Of a stretch of 64,000 nucleotides of DNA, positions 28,234 to 36,605 are shown piece after piece. The position numbers and the translations under genes were made by a program. Source of the DNA: DASWLF01 sp963768765 (GTDB lineage: Bacteria; Desulfobacterota; Desulfobaccia; Desulfobaccales; 0-14-0-80-60-11); NCBI GenBank assembly GCA_963768765.1, contig CAVYJK010000021.1, forward strand, positions 558,001 through 622,000, in the 5' to 3' direction. Position 1 is the first letter of the stretch, and each line of letters starts with the position of its first letter. The notes below the pieces were generated by a model. The model searched no databases, was not told the origin of the DNA, and worked only from the letters and a program-made list of their open reading frames with translations.

Positions 28234-29670
28234 CTAATGCATTTCGGCCCTAACTTCCAGGGTGGCCAAAACTCCCGCCGGCCCACAGACCCGGTTGCGG
28301 CCCGCATGCTTGGCCCGATAGAGGGCGGCGTCGGCCGCGTCCAGCAACTCCGCCCCGCTCATCCCCTCATTCAGTCCGGCCACCCCGATGCTGACGGTGA
28401 CTTGCTGGTCCCGGTCCGGCAAGGGGATGGTGAGTTCCGAGATGCGCTGGCGCAGTCTTTCCGCCAGGATCATGGCCTGCTCGGGCGCGGTGTGGGGCAG
28501 CAGCAGCACGAACTCCTCGCCGCCGTAGCGGCAGATCACGTCGGCCTGGCGCACCGCGCCCCTCAAATAGGCCGCCAGCGCCTTCAGAACCACGTCCCCC
28601 TGGGGATGCCCCAGGGTGTCGTTGATGACCTTGAAATTGTCCAGGTCCAGAAACAGCATGGACAGGGGTTTGCCGTAGCGCCGGCTCAGCTCCACTTCAT
28701 GGACCAGCAGTTCCCAGAAGTGGCGGTAATTGTAGAGCCCGGTGAGCCCGTCGTGGATGGCCAGGGACTTGACCTCCTCGAAGAGCACCAGGTTTTTCAA
28801 GGCCGCCTCTCCCTGGAGCACGAAAATGTGGAACATCTCATTTTCTTCCGGGGTAAAGGGGCTATCCCGGCCTGCGGCGATGACGGCCAGGACCCCGCCG
28901 GCCTGGGCTTTTTCGCAAAGGAGCTCCGGCACGGGTTGCTCCGGCAGGGCGCATTCCTCCCGGCCCGTGCCCGGGTTCTCGCCGCACTCCTGGCTGAACC
29001 GGGCCTGGAGCCAACTTTTAAATTGATCGAATTCCCTTTCCTCGATGGAGGGGTGACGACGATAAGCCTCCAGAGACAGCTCTTTGCCGGCTCCCTGGAA
29101 CTCCATGCCCAGGACGGCCAGGGGAAGACTCTCCCAGATGAGGTTCAGCAGCCCGTGGAAGAGCTGTTCCCAGGTCAGCGGCACCGCCAGGGCTTCGCCG
29201 ATGCGCCGCACCTGGGTGAGCTCGACGCACCGCTGCTTGGCAAGCTCATTCTGGGCCTGGCGCAAGTTATGCGAGAGTTCCCGGTTGCTCTGGGCCAGGC
29301 GGCGGCGCTCCAGGGCCCGGGTCACCACCGCCTGCAATTCTTCCAGGCGCAGGTCCGCTTTCAGCAGGTAGTCATAGGCTCCCAGGCGCAGGGCCTGGAT
29401 GGCGCTGTCCACGCCACCGTGCCCCGTGAACAGGATGACCTCGGTGTGGGGAGCGCTGGTCTTGATGTAGGAGAGGAGGTCCAGACCGGAGTATCCCGGC
29501 AGCTTCAGGTCCAGGACGGCCAGGTGGAACTCCGTGGCCTTGAGGGCCTCCATGGCCTGCCAGCCGTCCGCCACTGCGGCCACCGCATACCCCAGGCCCC
29601 GCAGGAACTCGCTGAGCGTCTCCCGCATCTGGGAGTCGTCATCGGCCAGAAGGATCTTTTCATGCCCCAT
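28234..29670 (-). CDS. Response regulator with GGDEF diguanylate cyclase domain
   Basis: A 478-residue signalling protein. The receiver domain (residues 5-115) has the phospho-acceptor Asp54 in AVLDLKLPG and Lys104. A coiled-coil/GAF-like middle runs to about 295. The GGDEF domain has GGEEF at 383-387 and a complete inhibitory I-site RQAD at 374-377, so it should make cyclic di-GMP under product feedback. The ATG at 29670 shares one base with the nadB stop (TGATG). No kinase is adjacent; the HD-GYP gene at 33562 could provide the opposing activity. Confidence 0.93.
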   Translation of the reverse strand: MGHEKILLADDDSQMRETLSEFLRGLGYAVAAVADGWQAMEALKATEFHLAVLDLKLPGYSGLDLLSYIKTSAPHTEVILFTGHGGVDSAIQALRLGAYDYLLKADLRLEELQAVVTRALERRRLAQSNRELSHNLRQAQNELAKQRCVELTQVRRIGEALAVPLTWEQLFHGLLNLIWESLPLAVLGMEFQGAGKELSLEAYRRHPSIEEREFDQFKSWLQARFSQECGENPGTGREECALPEQPVPELLCEKAQAGGVLAVIAAGRDSPFTPEENEMFHIFVLQGEAALKNLVLFEEVKSLAIHDGLTGLYNYRHFWELLVHEVELSRRYGKPLSMLFLDLDNFKVINDTLGHPQGDVVLKALAAYLRGAVRQADVICRYGGEEFVLLLPHTAPEQAMILAERLRQRISELTIPLPDRDQQVTVSIGVAGLNEGMSGAELLDAADAALYRAKHAGRNRVCGPAGVLATLEVRAEMH

Positions 29671-31289
29671 CAGTGCCACCCTTCGGAAGAGATCAGAGTG
29701 TCTCGCCGGAAGTTTACATCATCTGTCTGGGGATAATCCAAATTATAGTGAAGCCCCCGGCTTTCTTTGCGCCGCAGGGCCATGCGAACAATGAGGTCGG
29801 CCACGGTGGCGATGTTGCGCAGCTCCAAGAGATCGCTGGTGATGAGAAAGTTCCAGTAATACTCCTGGATCTCCTGCTGGATCAGGTCGATGCGGTGCTT
29901 GGCCCGCATCAATCTGCGGTCGGTGCGCACAATCCCCACATAGTTCCACATGCAGCGCCGGATTTCGTCCCAGTTGTGGGACACCACCACTGCCTCTTCG
30001 CTGTCGGTGGCCCCGTAAGGGTTCCACTCCGGCACCGGCACCAAGGGTTTGGACTGCAGCTCCGGCAGGGTTTCGCGGGCCGAGAGGGCCGCCTGGTGGG
30101 AAAAGACCAGGGCCTCCAGCAAAGAGTTGGACGCCAAGCGGTTGGCCCCGTGCAGACCCGTCATGGAGACCTCGCCCACCGCGTAGAGGTTGGAAATGGT
30201 GGTGCGGCCGAAAGCATCGGTCATCACCCCGCCGCACATGTAATGGGCCGCAGGCACCACCGGGATGGGCTCCTTGGTTAGATCGATGCCGAATTCCAGG
30301 CACTGCTGATAGATGTTGGGAAACCGGGTCCTGACGAAATCCGGGTCCTTGTGGCTGATGTCCAGATAGACGCAATCGGCGCCGGTCTTTTTCATCTCCA
30401 GGTCGATGGCCCGGGCCACCGTATCCCGGGGGGCCAGGTCCTTCAAGGGGTGGTACTTTTCCATAAAGGGGCGGCCGCCATGGTCCATGAGGATGGCCCC
30501 TTCCCCCCGCAGGGCCTCGGAGATGAGGAAGTTCTTGGCCGCGGGGTGGTAGAGGCAGGTGGGGTGGAACTGCACGAACTCCATGTTGCCGATCCAGGCC
30601 CCTACCCGGTAGGCCATGGCGATGCCGTCGCCGGTGGCGATGTCGGGGTTGCTGGTATAGAGATAGACCTTGCCCACCCCGCCGGTGGCCAGCAGGGTGA
30701 TGTGGGCCCGGAAGGTGTCCACCTCCCCGGTCTGGGTGTTGAGGACGTAGGCCCCCAGACAGGACTCCTCGGTGTCGGCCACCACCGCGCCCCGGCGCAC
30801 CAGGCGCTGCCGGGTGATGAGGTCCACCCCCATGTGGTTTTCAAAGACCTGGATATTGGGATGGGCCAGGACCTTCTCCACCAGGATGCGCTCCACTTCC
30901 GCCCCGGTCATGTCGTGGGCGTGAATGATGCGGCGCTGGGAGTGGCCCCCTTCCCGGCCCAGATCGTAGCCGTTGTCCGCGCCCGCATCGAAGTGGGCCC
31001 CCATCTCCACCAGCTCCCGGATGCGCTCCGGCCCCTGGCGCACCACCAGCTCCACGATGTCCGGGTGGGACAGGCCCTCGCCCACCGTGAGGGTGTCCTG
31101 GATGTGATACTCGAACCGGTCGTCGGCCCCCAACACCGCGGCGATGCCGCCCTGGGCCATGCGGGTGGAAGTCTCCGTCAGGCCCCGTTTGGTGATCAGG
31201 GTTACCCGGGCGAAATCCGCCACCTTCAGGGCGTAACCCAAGCCCGCCAAACCTGAACCCATTACCAGTACGTCCGAGATATGCTCCAA
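29670..31289 (-). CDS. nadB: L-aspartate oxidase NadB
   Basis: A 539-residue flavoprotein that oxidises aspartate to iminoaspartate, the first step of NAD synthesis; nadA is at 51312 on the other strand. The FAD motif GSGLAGLGYALKVAD is near the N terminus, followed by TRMAQGGIAAVLG, the active-site HPTCLYHP and LYAVGEVSMTGLHGANRLAS. The start is taken as TTG at 31289, preceded by AAAGGA; an ATG at 31361 lies inside a hairpin repeat and would add 24 Gly/Pro-rich residues. Confidence 0.95.
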   Translation of the reverse strand: MEHISDVLVMGSGLAGLGYALKVADFARVTLITKRGLTETSTRMAQGGIAAVLGADDRFEYHIQDTLTVGEGLSHPDIVELVVRQGPERIRELVEMGAHFDAGADNGYDLGREGGHSQRRIIHAHDMTGAEVERILVEKVLAHPNIQVFENHMGVDLITRQRLVRRGAVVADTEESCLGAYVLNTQTGEVDTFRAHITLLATGGVGKVYLYTSNPDIATGDGIAMAYRVGAWIGNMEFVQFHPTCLYHPAAKNFLISEALRGEGAILMDHGGRPFMEKYHPLKDLAPRDTVARAIDLEMKKTGADCVYLDISHKDPDFVRTRFPNIYQQCLEFGIDLTKEPIPVVPAAHYMCGGVMTDAFGRTTISNLYAVGEVSMTGLHGANRLASNSLLEALVFSHQAALSARETLPELQSKPLVPVPEWNPYGATDSEEAVVVSHNWDEIRRCMWNYVGIVRTDRRLMRAKHRIDLIQQEIQEYYWNFLITSDLLELRNIATVADLIVRMALRRKESRGLHYNLDYPQTDDVNFRRDTLISSEGWH

Positions 31290-31312
31290 AATAGGTTCCT
31301 TTGTGGGTTTTA

Positions 31313-31494
31313 TGGGGGAGGGGGCAGGGCCGACGGCCCCTGCCCCCTCCCCAAACCCCATCCCCCAACCCCCATATGGGCGGTTCAGGCCGGAAAGTCA
31401 GGGCCGAAGGCCCTGCCTTGCCGGCCTCAGTAAAGGGTTGGGAGGGGAGCTTGGGGGGAGGGCAGGGACTTGTTGTCCCTGGCCCTCCCCCCGG
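31313..31494. repeat. Triple-hairpin element, copy 1 (inverted orientation)
   Basis: Three palindromes in a row. The first is GGGGAGGGGGCAGGG/CCCCTGCCCCCTCCCC (31315-31352). The second is built from CAACCCCC...GGGTTG with an enlarged centre containing GGCCGG/CCGGCC (about 31366-31442). The third is GGGGGGAGGGCAGGGAC/GTCCCTGGCCCTCCCCCC (31453-31492). It fills the gap between nadB and the amidohydrolase gene. Plus-strand order is opposite to that of the other three full copies. Confidence 0.85.
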
Positions 31495-31498
31495 TAGC

Positions 31499-32341
31499 TT
31501 ATAAGCCCAGCAGTTGGGCCAGGTTTTTCCCCAGGATCATCTCCCGCCAGTCCTCCGGCAGCCCCGCCTCCTCCATTTCCTTCAGGTAGCGGCTGGGGGG
31601 CAGCAAGGGATAGTCGCTGCCGAAGAGGATCTTTTCCGGGCCCACCATCTCGGCCACCACCCGGTAAATCACCGGCCGGTAGATGTAAGGCGAGGCCGCG
31701 GTGTCGAAATAGACGTTTTTGAAGGTCTCGGGGACCTCCTTCTTCAGCAGGCCGTAAAAGGGCAGCCGGCCGCCCCAGTGGGCCAGAATCCAGGTGGTTT
31801 CCGGAAAGGCCTTGATCACCCGGTAGACCGCGGCCAGGGGCGTCAAGGACCGTCCCGGATACTCGGCTCCGGCCCGGTCGGTGGCGTGCAGCATGAGCGG
31901 CACCTGGTAATGCTGGCAGAGTTCGGCCACCGGGGCCAGGATGGCGCTTGCAGGTCCTCGCTGCGGTCCTGCAGGTAGAAGGCCAACTCGCCCGACGCCC
32001 CGGGCCCCGGCGGCCAGGCAGCGTTCGATTTCCCGGACGCCCCCGGGCCGCCCCGGGTGGGCGGCGCAGAAGCCGATGAGCTTGCGGGGCCAGCGGCGCT
32101 GGGCCTCCAGGATCACTTCGTTGTGTCGGCGCCAGTGACGTTCCTGCCGCCAGGGAAACCCCAGGACCACCGCGGCCTCCACCCCTTCTTCATCCATGGC
32201 GGCAACCAGCTCCTCGGGGCCCACCATCTTGGCCTTGGGGTTCTCATAGAGCAGGCGGAAGGCGGGCTCGTCGGCAAAAAAATCCTCCCGCCGGCGGCAG
32301 ACCTCTTCTGGAAAGATATGGGTGTGGGCGTCAAATATCAT
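31499..32341 (-). CDS. Amidohydrolase-2 family TIM-barrel protein (two compensating frameshifts)
   Basis: About 280 residues. It starts MIFDAHTHIFPEEV (metal-binding HxH) and carries HATDRAG, WILAHWGGRLPFYG and ILFGSDYPLLP, the metal and active-site strands of amidohydrolase-2 proteins such as decarboxylases and lactonases. Between about 31948 and 31990 the main frame reads GVGRVGLLPAGPQRG, while the +1 frame reads GELAFYLQDRSEDLQ, which suits the family. Two opposite one-base indels therefore garble about 15 residues and restore the frame. Substrate unknown. Confidence 0.8.
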   Translation of the reverse strand: MIFDAHTHIFPEEVCRRREDFFADEPAFRLLYENPKAKMVGPEELVAAMDEEGVEAAVVLGFPWRQERHWRRHNEVILEAQRRWPRKLIGFCAAHPGRPGGVREIERCLAAGARGVGRVGLLPAGPQRGPASAILAPVAELCQHYQVPLMLHATDRAGAEYPGRSLTPLAAVYRVIKAFPETTWILAHWGGRLPFYGLLKKEVPETFKNVYFDTAASPYIYRPVIYRVVAEMVGPEKILFGSDYPLLPPSRYLKEMEEAGLPEDWREMILGKNLAQLLGL

Positions 32342-32512
32342 GCGGTTACCGAATTTTTTTTATCTGTTTAGTATACTCCCGAAAAGTCAGGAAAAGGACA
32401 AAAAAGTGGAAAAGCAAAAAGTGTGAGTTATCTTATATCTTAACCATATGGGAGGTTGCCGGGCGCGGTTGCGATCTTTTTCTACCCCTCTTTTTCATAT
32501 AAAATTAGGCCC

Positions 32513-33425
32513 ATGCCAATACTGCTAAGGGTACTGGGATTTTTCCTGATATTTTGGTCCTGGGGGGGCTTAGGGGTTACCTTCGGCGCCGGTCCCTTCA
32601 CCTATCACCTGCCCCGGGGCCCGGGAGTGGACCCGGAAGCGGTGACGGTGGTGGGGGAGCCCCAGCAGCACCACATTGTGCGCTACGAAAACCTGTACCA
32701 GATCGCCCAGCAGCTACGACCTGGGCTTCTGGGAGCTGGCCAGCTTCCAGCGCGGCCTGGACCACTTTTATCTTCCCTGGGAGACCGACATCACCATCCC
32801 CACCCAGTGGATCATTCCGGAAAGAGCCAACCCTCCCGGCTACCTGATCAACGTGGCGGAATTGCGCGGCTACCGCTTTTTCCCGGAGAAACACGAAGTG
32901 CGCACCTATCCCATCGGCATCGGGGTGCTGGATTACAAGACCCCCATCGGCCAGCGCTTCCGGGTGCAGAGCAAATCGGTGAACCCGGGTTGGCGCATCC
33001 CCAAGGGCCTCCAGGCCAAGTACGGCATGGCCTTCATGCCGCACAGCGACGAAAACCCCGTGGGCAGCCGCTGGATGGGTTTGTCGCATTACGGCCTGCA
33101 CGGCACCCACGCCCCCATGGGGGTGGGCCGCCTGGTGAGCCACGGCTGCATCCGCCACTACCCCGAGGACATTGAAAAGCTTTTTGATATCACCCCGGTG
33201 GGCACCAGCGTGGAGTTCATCTACGAACCGGTGAAGTTCGGCTACCTCAAGGGGCGCATCTTTGTGGAGGTGCACGAAGACATCTACCACAAAATTCCGG
33301 ATATGCTGCAGTATGCCATGAAACGCCTGCAGCAAAAGGACCTGGCCGGCCGCATCAATTGGTACCGGTTTCTCCAGGCGGTGGCGGAAAGCACCGGCGC
33401 GCCGGTGGATATCACCCGGCAATAG
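32513..33425 (+). CDS. L,D-transpeptidase (YkuD domain; frameshifted)
   Basis: A secreted cell-wall enzyme of about 303 residues. The N-terminal hydrophobic leader (MPILLRVLGFFLIFWSWGG) is followed by YENLYQIAQQ, a LysM-like segment. The frame shifts near 32712, continuing as YDLGFWELASFQRG and ITIPTQWIIPERA into the catalytic YkuD domain. The active site is HGTHAPMGVGRLVSHGCIR, with catalytic Cys and His. Such enzymes make 3-3 peptidoglycan cross-links or attach envelope proteins. The frameshift lies before the catalytic domain; probably a sequence error. Confidence 0.88.
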
Positions 33426-33561
33426 CACCCACCTGGAAACGTTCGACTTTTTTCCAGGTTCTTGAACCTCAGTGGAATTTGTTTCGTATTTATGGTAGAG
33501 GCTTCGGTCAGAGGCTGAATGAGGTAAAGAACCCCGCGGTTTGGAGAGGAATCCCGCCATC

Positions 33562-34806
33562 ATGGACCTTAACGACCAGGCCGACACCTGCAGCAAGCTG
33601 CTGAATATCATGGAGGAGTTGTATCACATCAAAGACCTGGACGCCCTGTTGGACACGGTCTTGTTGCAAGCCCGGCGGCTCACCAATGCGGACGCGGGGT
33701 CCATATATTTAGTTGAGAATAAGGTCCTGAATTTCAGTTTCATCCATAACGACACCTTGTTCAGCTCCACCAGGAGCAGATACATTTACACCAGCCACGC
33801 CCTTGAGATCGATAACAAGTCCATCGCCGGGTACGTGGCCTGCACCGGCAAGGCTATCATCATTGACGATGTCTACGATATTCCCTGGAACCTGCCCTTC
33901 ACCTTCAACCATTTCTTCGATGACGTTTCGGGCTACCGCACCAAATCGCTGCTGGCGGTGCCGCTGAAAACCAGCCGGGACAAGATCGTGGGGGTCCTGG
34001 AAATTATTAACGCCCTGGATCAACACCGGGAAATCATCCCTTTTACCGACCGGGACCAGCTGATTTTGAACCATTTTGCCAATAACGCCGCGGCCGCGCT
34101 GGACCGGGCCCTGTTGACCCGGGAGGTGATCTTGCGGATGATCAAGATGTGCGAATTGCGGGACCCCCAGGAGACCGGAGCCCATGCCAACCGGGTGGCT
34201 GCCTACTCCGCGGAGATTTATCATCAATGGGCCTTGAACCAGGGGATTCCAGAGGCGGAAATAAAGAAGACCCGGGATTTGATCAGAATTGCCGCCATGC
34301 TCCATGATTTGGGGAAGATCGCCATTTCCGATTTGATCCTGAAGAAACCCGGAGGACTGGAGCACGACGAGTTCACCATCATGCAGTACCACACCATTTA
34401 CGGGGCCCGGCTGTTTGAAAATCCCAACTCGGACCTGGACGTAATTTCCGCGGACATCGCCCTGAACCACCACGAAAGGTGGGACGGCGGCGGCTACCCC
34501 GGCAAAATTGACGACCCTAGCAAGGATCAGGTACAGTTAGGCCCAGGGAAAAAGGGGGAGGAGATTCCCCTCGTCGCCCGCATCGTGGCCCTGGCCGACG
34601 TCTACGATGCCCTGGTCTCCAAACGGGTCTACAAGGAGTCTTTTACCGAGGATGCGGCCCTGGAGTTTATCCGGGAGCAGGTCGGCCGCCAGTTCGACCC
34701 GGAGGTGGTGGCGGCTTTCTTTTCCGTCTACGACGTTATCGTGGCCATCAAAGAAAAATATCAGGAAGACCCGTCCCTCACCCTTTCCTGCCGGATCGCC
34801 CCTTGA
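33562..34806 (+). CDS. GAF-HD-GYP cyclic di-GMP phosphodiesterase
   Basis: A 414-residue protein. An N-terminal GAF domain (about residues 10-185, with KSLLAVPLKTSRDKIVGVLEI) is followed by an HD-GYP domain: HANRVAAYSAEIY, AAMLHDLGKIAI (the HD pair), NHHERWDGGGYPGK and ALADVYDALVSKRVYK. HD-GYP enzymes break c-di-GMP to pGpG or GMP using two or three metals, and all key residues are seen. The ATG at 33562 begins the GAF-preceding helix; a longer start at 33541 lacks support. It could oppose the GGDEF protein at 28234. Confidence 0.93.
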   Translation: MDLNDQADTCSKLLNIMEELYHIKDLDALLDTVLLQARRLTNADAGSIYLVENKVLNFSFIHNDTLFSSTRSRYIYTSHALEIDNKSIAGYVACTGKAIIIDDVYDIPWNLPFTFNHFFDDVSGYRTKSLLAVPLKTSRDKIVGVLEIINALDQHREIIPFTDRDQLILNHFANNAAAALDRALLTREVILRMIKMCELRDPQETGAHANRVAAYSAEIYHQWALNQGIPEAEIKKTRDLIRIAAMLHDLGKIAISDLILKKPGGLEHDEFTIMQYHTIYGARLFENPNSDLDVISADIALNHHERWDGGGYPGKIDDPSKDQVQLGPGKKGEEIPLVARIVALADVYDALVSKRVYKESFTEDAALEFIREQVGRQFDPEVVAAFFSVYDVIVAIKEKYQEDPSLTLSCRIAP

Positions 34807-34847
34807 GGTCCTGGTTGCCCGAATCTTCTGCTCAGAAAAGTTTGTGC

Positions 34848-34867
34848 CACAGCCGCTCTCGGCTGTG
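34848..34867. repeat. Solo REP hairpin matching the RAYT flanks
   Basis: CACAGCCG (34848-34855), loop CTCT, CGGCTGTG (34860-34867). The same stem flanks the REP-associated transposase gene on both sides (55397-55420 and 55955-55978), so this is probably a mobilised copy. Confidence 0.75.
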
Positions 34868-34904
34868 CACGTAGCGTGGGCTCTGCGCACCGCTACCTTG
34901 GAAT

Positions 34905-34931
34905 GGCGGCGGGCACGGAGGCCCGCCCACC
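34905..34931. repeat. REP-like palindrome GGTGGGGC..., copy 3 (inverted)
   Basis: Reads GGCGGGCACGGAGGCCCGCC on the plus strand, the inverse of the units at 15748 and 28120. Confidence 0.65.
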
Positions 34932-34998
34932 GAACTTTTCAGGCTTTATTGGTGGGCCCAATGGCCCATAAATGATAGCTCTTAGGGGTTCTTTAGTG

Positions 34999-35040
34999 GC
35001 ACAGGCGTCCCGCCTGTGCAGGCGCAGGCTGAAGCCTGCG
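34999..35040. repeat. Pair of adjacent short hairpins
   Basis: GCACAGGCG/CGCCTGTGC with loop TCC (34999-35019), then CGCAGGCT/AGCCTGCG (35023-35040). Similar GC-rich stems occur in other gaps, for example after lolA near 51185-51270. Confidence 0.6.
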
Positions 35041-35155
35041 GCTACAGGTTTAGCGCCAGAAAATTGAGCCATAGGCAAATCCTTCCCTACTTGGGGGGGG
35101 TGTTAAAGACACATGAGTGACGATAAGTACGTCCATTATTGAGCATTTTTGATTT

Positions 35156-36529
35156 ATGGAAGCAGACCTTCTGATCCATAACGCCTTGCTCCTCACCCTG
35201 GAGCCCGGGGCGCCGCCCCGGGAGGCCGCCTACGTGGCCATCCGGGGGCGCCGGATTGCTGCGGTGGGTCAGGCGCACCACCCCCGGGACCTGCCCCCGG
35301 CCCGGAAGCGGCTGGACGTCCGGGGGGCCCTGGTGCTGCCGGGGTTGGTCAACACCCACTGCCACGCCCCCATGGTCTGGTTCCGGGGTCTGGCCGATGA
35401 CCTGCCCCTGAAGCAATGGCTCACCCAGGTCATTTTTCCGGCGGAAGGCAGCTGGCTCAATCCGGAGACGGTCTACTGGGGCGCCTTGCTGGCCGCCGCC
35501 GAGATGATCCGGGGCGGCGTCACCACCGTGGCCGACGGCTACTTCTATGAGGCCGAGGTGCGCCGGGCCCTGGCCGACGCCGGGCTGAGGGGGGTGGCGG
35601 CCCAGGGGGTGGTGGATTTCCCCGCCCCGGGAGTCCCCGACCCCCGGGACAACCTCAGGGTGGCCGCGGCCTTCCTGGAAGCAGGCGACAGCTTCCGCCG
35701 GCAGGGGATCGCCTCCGCGGTTTTTTGCCATTCCCCCTATACCTGCGGCCCGGAAACCTTGCGGCAAGCCAAGGACCTGACCCGGCAGCGGGGCGCCCTC
35801 TTCTTTATCCATCTGGCGGAAACCCGGGAAGAAGTGACAAAACTCCGACGGCGCACGGGGCTCACTCCCGCCGCCTACCTGGAGAGCCTGGGAGTCCTGG
35901 ATGAGCGCACGGTGGCCGTCCACGGGGTGTGGCTCTCTGCCGGCGAGCCAGAACTCCTGGCCCGGCGGGGGGTGAAGGTTAGCCACTGCCCCGAGAGCAA
36001 CCTGAAGCTGGCCGCGGGAGTGGCACCCATCCCGGAGCTGCTGGCTGCAGGCGTGGCGGTGGGCCTGGGCACCGACGGGGCCGCCTCCAACAACAACCTG
36101 GACCTCTGGGGAGAAATGAGCCTGGCGGCCCGCCTCCACAAGGTCTGGCGCCTGGACCCCACCCTGCTGCCCGCGGCCCAGGCCCTCGCCCTGGCCACCC
36201 GGGAAGGTGCCAGGGTCTTGGGCCTGGAGGAGGCCGTCGGCACCCTAACCCCGGGCAAAGAGGCGGACCTCATCGTAGTGGACGTAAACCAACCCCACCT
36301 CACGCCCCTCTACGACCCTTACTCCCACCTGGTCTATGCGGCCCGGGCCGCGGACGTGCGCCACGTGATGGTAAGGGGCCGCTGGCTGCTGTTCGACCGG
36401 CAGTTCACCACCCTGAACTGGCCCGAGCTCGCCGGTAAGATCCGGGAAGGTAGCCGGGAACTGGCCGCCTTCTGCCAAAAAATGCGCCCCCTGGCCCCAT
36501 CCCCTGGTGACCACGAAAATAATGATTAA
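35156..36529 (+). CDS. 5-methylthioadenosine/S-adenosylhomocysteine deaminase-like amidohydrolase
   Basis: A 457-residue metal-dependent amidohydrolase of the MtaD/SsnA/TrzA group. Metal-binding NTHCHAPMVWFRGLADDL is near residue 65. It continues with HLAETREEV, VHGVWLS, VSHCPESNLKLAAG and LGTDGAASNNNLDLW, the expected His, His and Asp ligands and substrate residues. MtaD enzymes deaminate MTA, SAH or adenosine in purine salvage and methyl-cycle clean-up. The exact substrate cannot be read from sequence. ATG at 35156 without a strong Shine-Dalgarno. Confidence 0.88.
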   Translation: MEADLLIHNALLLTLEPGAPPREAAYVAIRGRRIAAVGQAHHPRDLPPARKRLDVRGALVLPGLVNTHCHAPMVWFRGLADDLPLKQWLTQVIFPAEGSWLNPETVYWGALLAAAEMIRGGVTTVADGYFYEAEVRRALADAGLRGVAAQGVVDFPAPGVPDPRDNLRVAAAFLEAGDSFRRQGIASAVFCHSPYTCGPETLRQAKDLTRQRGALFFIHLAETREEVTKLRRRTGLTPAAYLESLGVLDERTVAVHGVWLSAGEPELLARRGVKVSHCPESNLKLAAGVAPIPELLAAGVAVGLGTDGAASNNNLDLWGEMSLAARLHKVWRLDPTLLPAAQALALATREGARVLGLEEAVGTLTPGKEADLIVVDVNQPHLTPLYDPYSHLVYAARAADVRHVMVRGRWLLFDRQFTTLNWPELAGKIREGSRELAAFCQKMRPLAPSPGDHENND

Positions 36530-36605
36530 ATAAATAGTTACAGGCGGCAGGTGAACCACCGGCTTCGGCCTCGCCGTCCAGCAAGGTAAGAAGGGTGTTA
36601 ATTTA

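Larger units (their letters stand above)
34807..35155. other. Intergenic region rich in REP-like hairpins
   Basis: No gene was recognised. The region collects at least three different palindromes: CACAGCCG/CGGCTGTG (34848-34867), the inverted GGTGGGGC unit (34905-34931) and GCACAGGCG/CGCCTGTGC (34999-35019) with a second stem directly after. The last 60 bp before the deaminase gene are AT-rich. Confidence 0.6.

Noticed and set aside
31313..31494. Treating the G/C hairpins as ordinary transcription terminators
   Set aside because: They occur as ordered sets of three with conserved arms, one copy is inside queA, and most lack a T run.
35087..36139. Long open frame on the minus strand opposite the deaminase gene
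   Set aside because: High-GC shadow frame; its protein is low-complexity Gly/Pro/His-rich, while the plus strand encodes a clear MtaD-like enzyme.
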